Positions 4,964 through 5,075 of a stretch of 5,075 nt of DNA are shown piece by piece. Within the stretch, counting starts at the first letter, position 1, and each line of letters starts with the position of its first letter. Made by a program: the position numbers and the translations under genes. The notes beneath the pieces were generated by a model. It worked only from the letters and a program-made list of their open reading frames with translations. It was not told the origin of the DNA and ran no database searches. The stretch is from Candidatus Hydrogenedentota bacterium (GTDB lineage: Bacteria; Hydrogenedentota; Hydrogenedentia; Hydrogenedentales; CAITNO01), in assembly GCA_022710255.1 (NCBI GenBank), contig JAKLHG010000319.1, positions 1-5,075 on the forward strand, written 5' to 3'.

Positions 4964-5075
4964 ATGAGTTTTAGAACACTGCTTGCGGTCGCTATGATCG
5001 CGACATTGGCTGGCATCGCTGGTGCCGAGCTGCAGAATGTCGAAATCGGCGGCAACCTGCGCATCCGCGCCAATT
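4964..5075 (+). CDS. N-terminus of exported, probably outer-membrane porin-like protein (partial)
   Basis: The gene runs off the right edge; 37 complete codons are visible. The start ATG has AGGAG with 9-nt spacing. The protein opens with a clear Sec signal peptide: n-region MSFR, hydrophobic core TLLAVAMIATLAGIAG (5-20), and an A-G-A cleavage motif at 19-21 predicting a cut before Glu22. The mature start, ELQNVEIGGNLRIRAN, alternates polar and hydrophobic residues like a first beta strand and resembles the openings of alginate-export or porin-type outer-membrane barrels. That family guess comes from memory and only 16 mature residues support it; a periplasmic protein is possible. There is no lipobox cysteine. 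The strong promoter and long leader fit a highly expressed, regulated envelope protein. It is divergent from the ROK-folK-pan operon, with no functional link evident. Confidence 0.8.
   Translation, partial: MSFRTLLAVAMIATLAGIAGAELQNVEIGGNLRIRAN

Noticed and set aside
1..5075. CRISPR array, tRNA, rRNA, insertion sequence or integration site
   Set aside because: No regularly spaced repeats, no tRNA T-loop/acceptor pattern, and no transposase or terminal inverted repeats were seen on either strand.

Overview
The window reads as chromosomal DNA from a Gram-negative bacterium of moderate GC content. It carries a tightly packed biosynthetic operon on the minus strand and, divergent from it, the start of a gene for an exported, probably outer-membrane, protein on the plus strand. 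The combination of a ROK-like sugar-kinase-fold protein without the usual zinc cluster and a porin-like protein with a mature start of the type ELQNVEIGGNLRIR recalls uncultured PVC-related or Hydrogenedentes-type bacteria. That placement is an impression from memory and was not searched.

Minus strand, in transcription order from about 4209 down to 1: a ROK/ASKHA-fold protein with an extra N-terminal domain, folK (pterin pyrophosphokinase of folate synthesis), panB, panC and panD (three enzymes of pantothenate/CoA synthesis), then the first 41 codons of an unidentified membrane-anchored protein that runs off the left edge. Gaps are short: about 80 bp ROK-folK, 65 bp folK-panB, a 4-bp ATGA overlap panB-panC, 16 bp panC-panD, and 13 bp from panD to the last gene. 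There is no obvious terminator between the genes, so they are probably co-transcribed. The link is biochemical: PanB consumes 5,10-methylenetetrahydrofolate, a product of the pathway in which FolK acts, and PanC joins the PanB branch (pantoate) to the PanD product (beta-alanine).

From 4210 to 4963 there is no convincing protein gene. Its left part holds the start region of the minus operon, including a 14-bp inverted repeat and a weak promoter candidate. The middle (about 4312-4582) shows only short hairpins. The right part has a near-consensus sigma-70 promoter (TTGACA, 17 bp, TATACT with an extended -10 TG). It should drive a roughly 290-nt untranslated leader ahead of the exported-protein gene at 4964.

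That leader is the most interesting part of the window. It contains a long hairpin at its 5' end, alternating GGAGG and CCTCC segments that allow mutually exclusive pairings, further hairpins, complementarity between its two ends, and a run of eight T directly before the Shine-Dalgarno sequence. It may be a cis-regulatory RNA or a separate small RNA. I could not match it to a known riboswitch or ncRNA family by eye.
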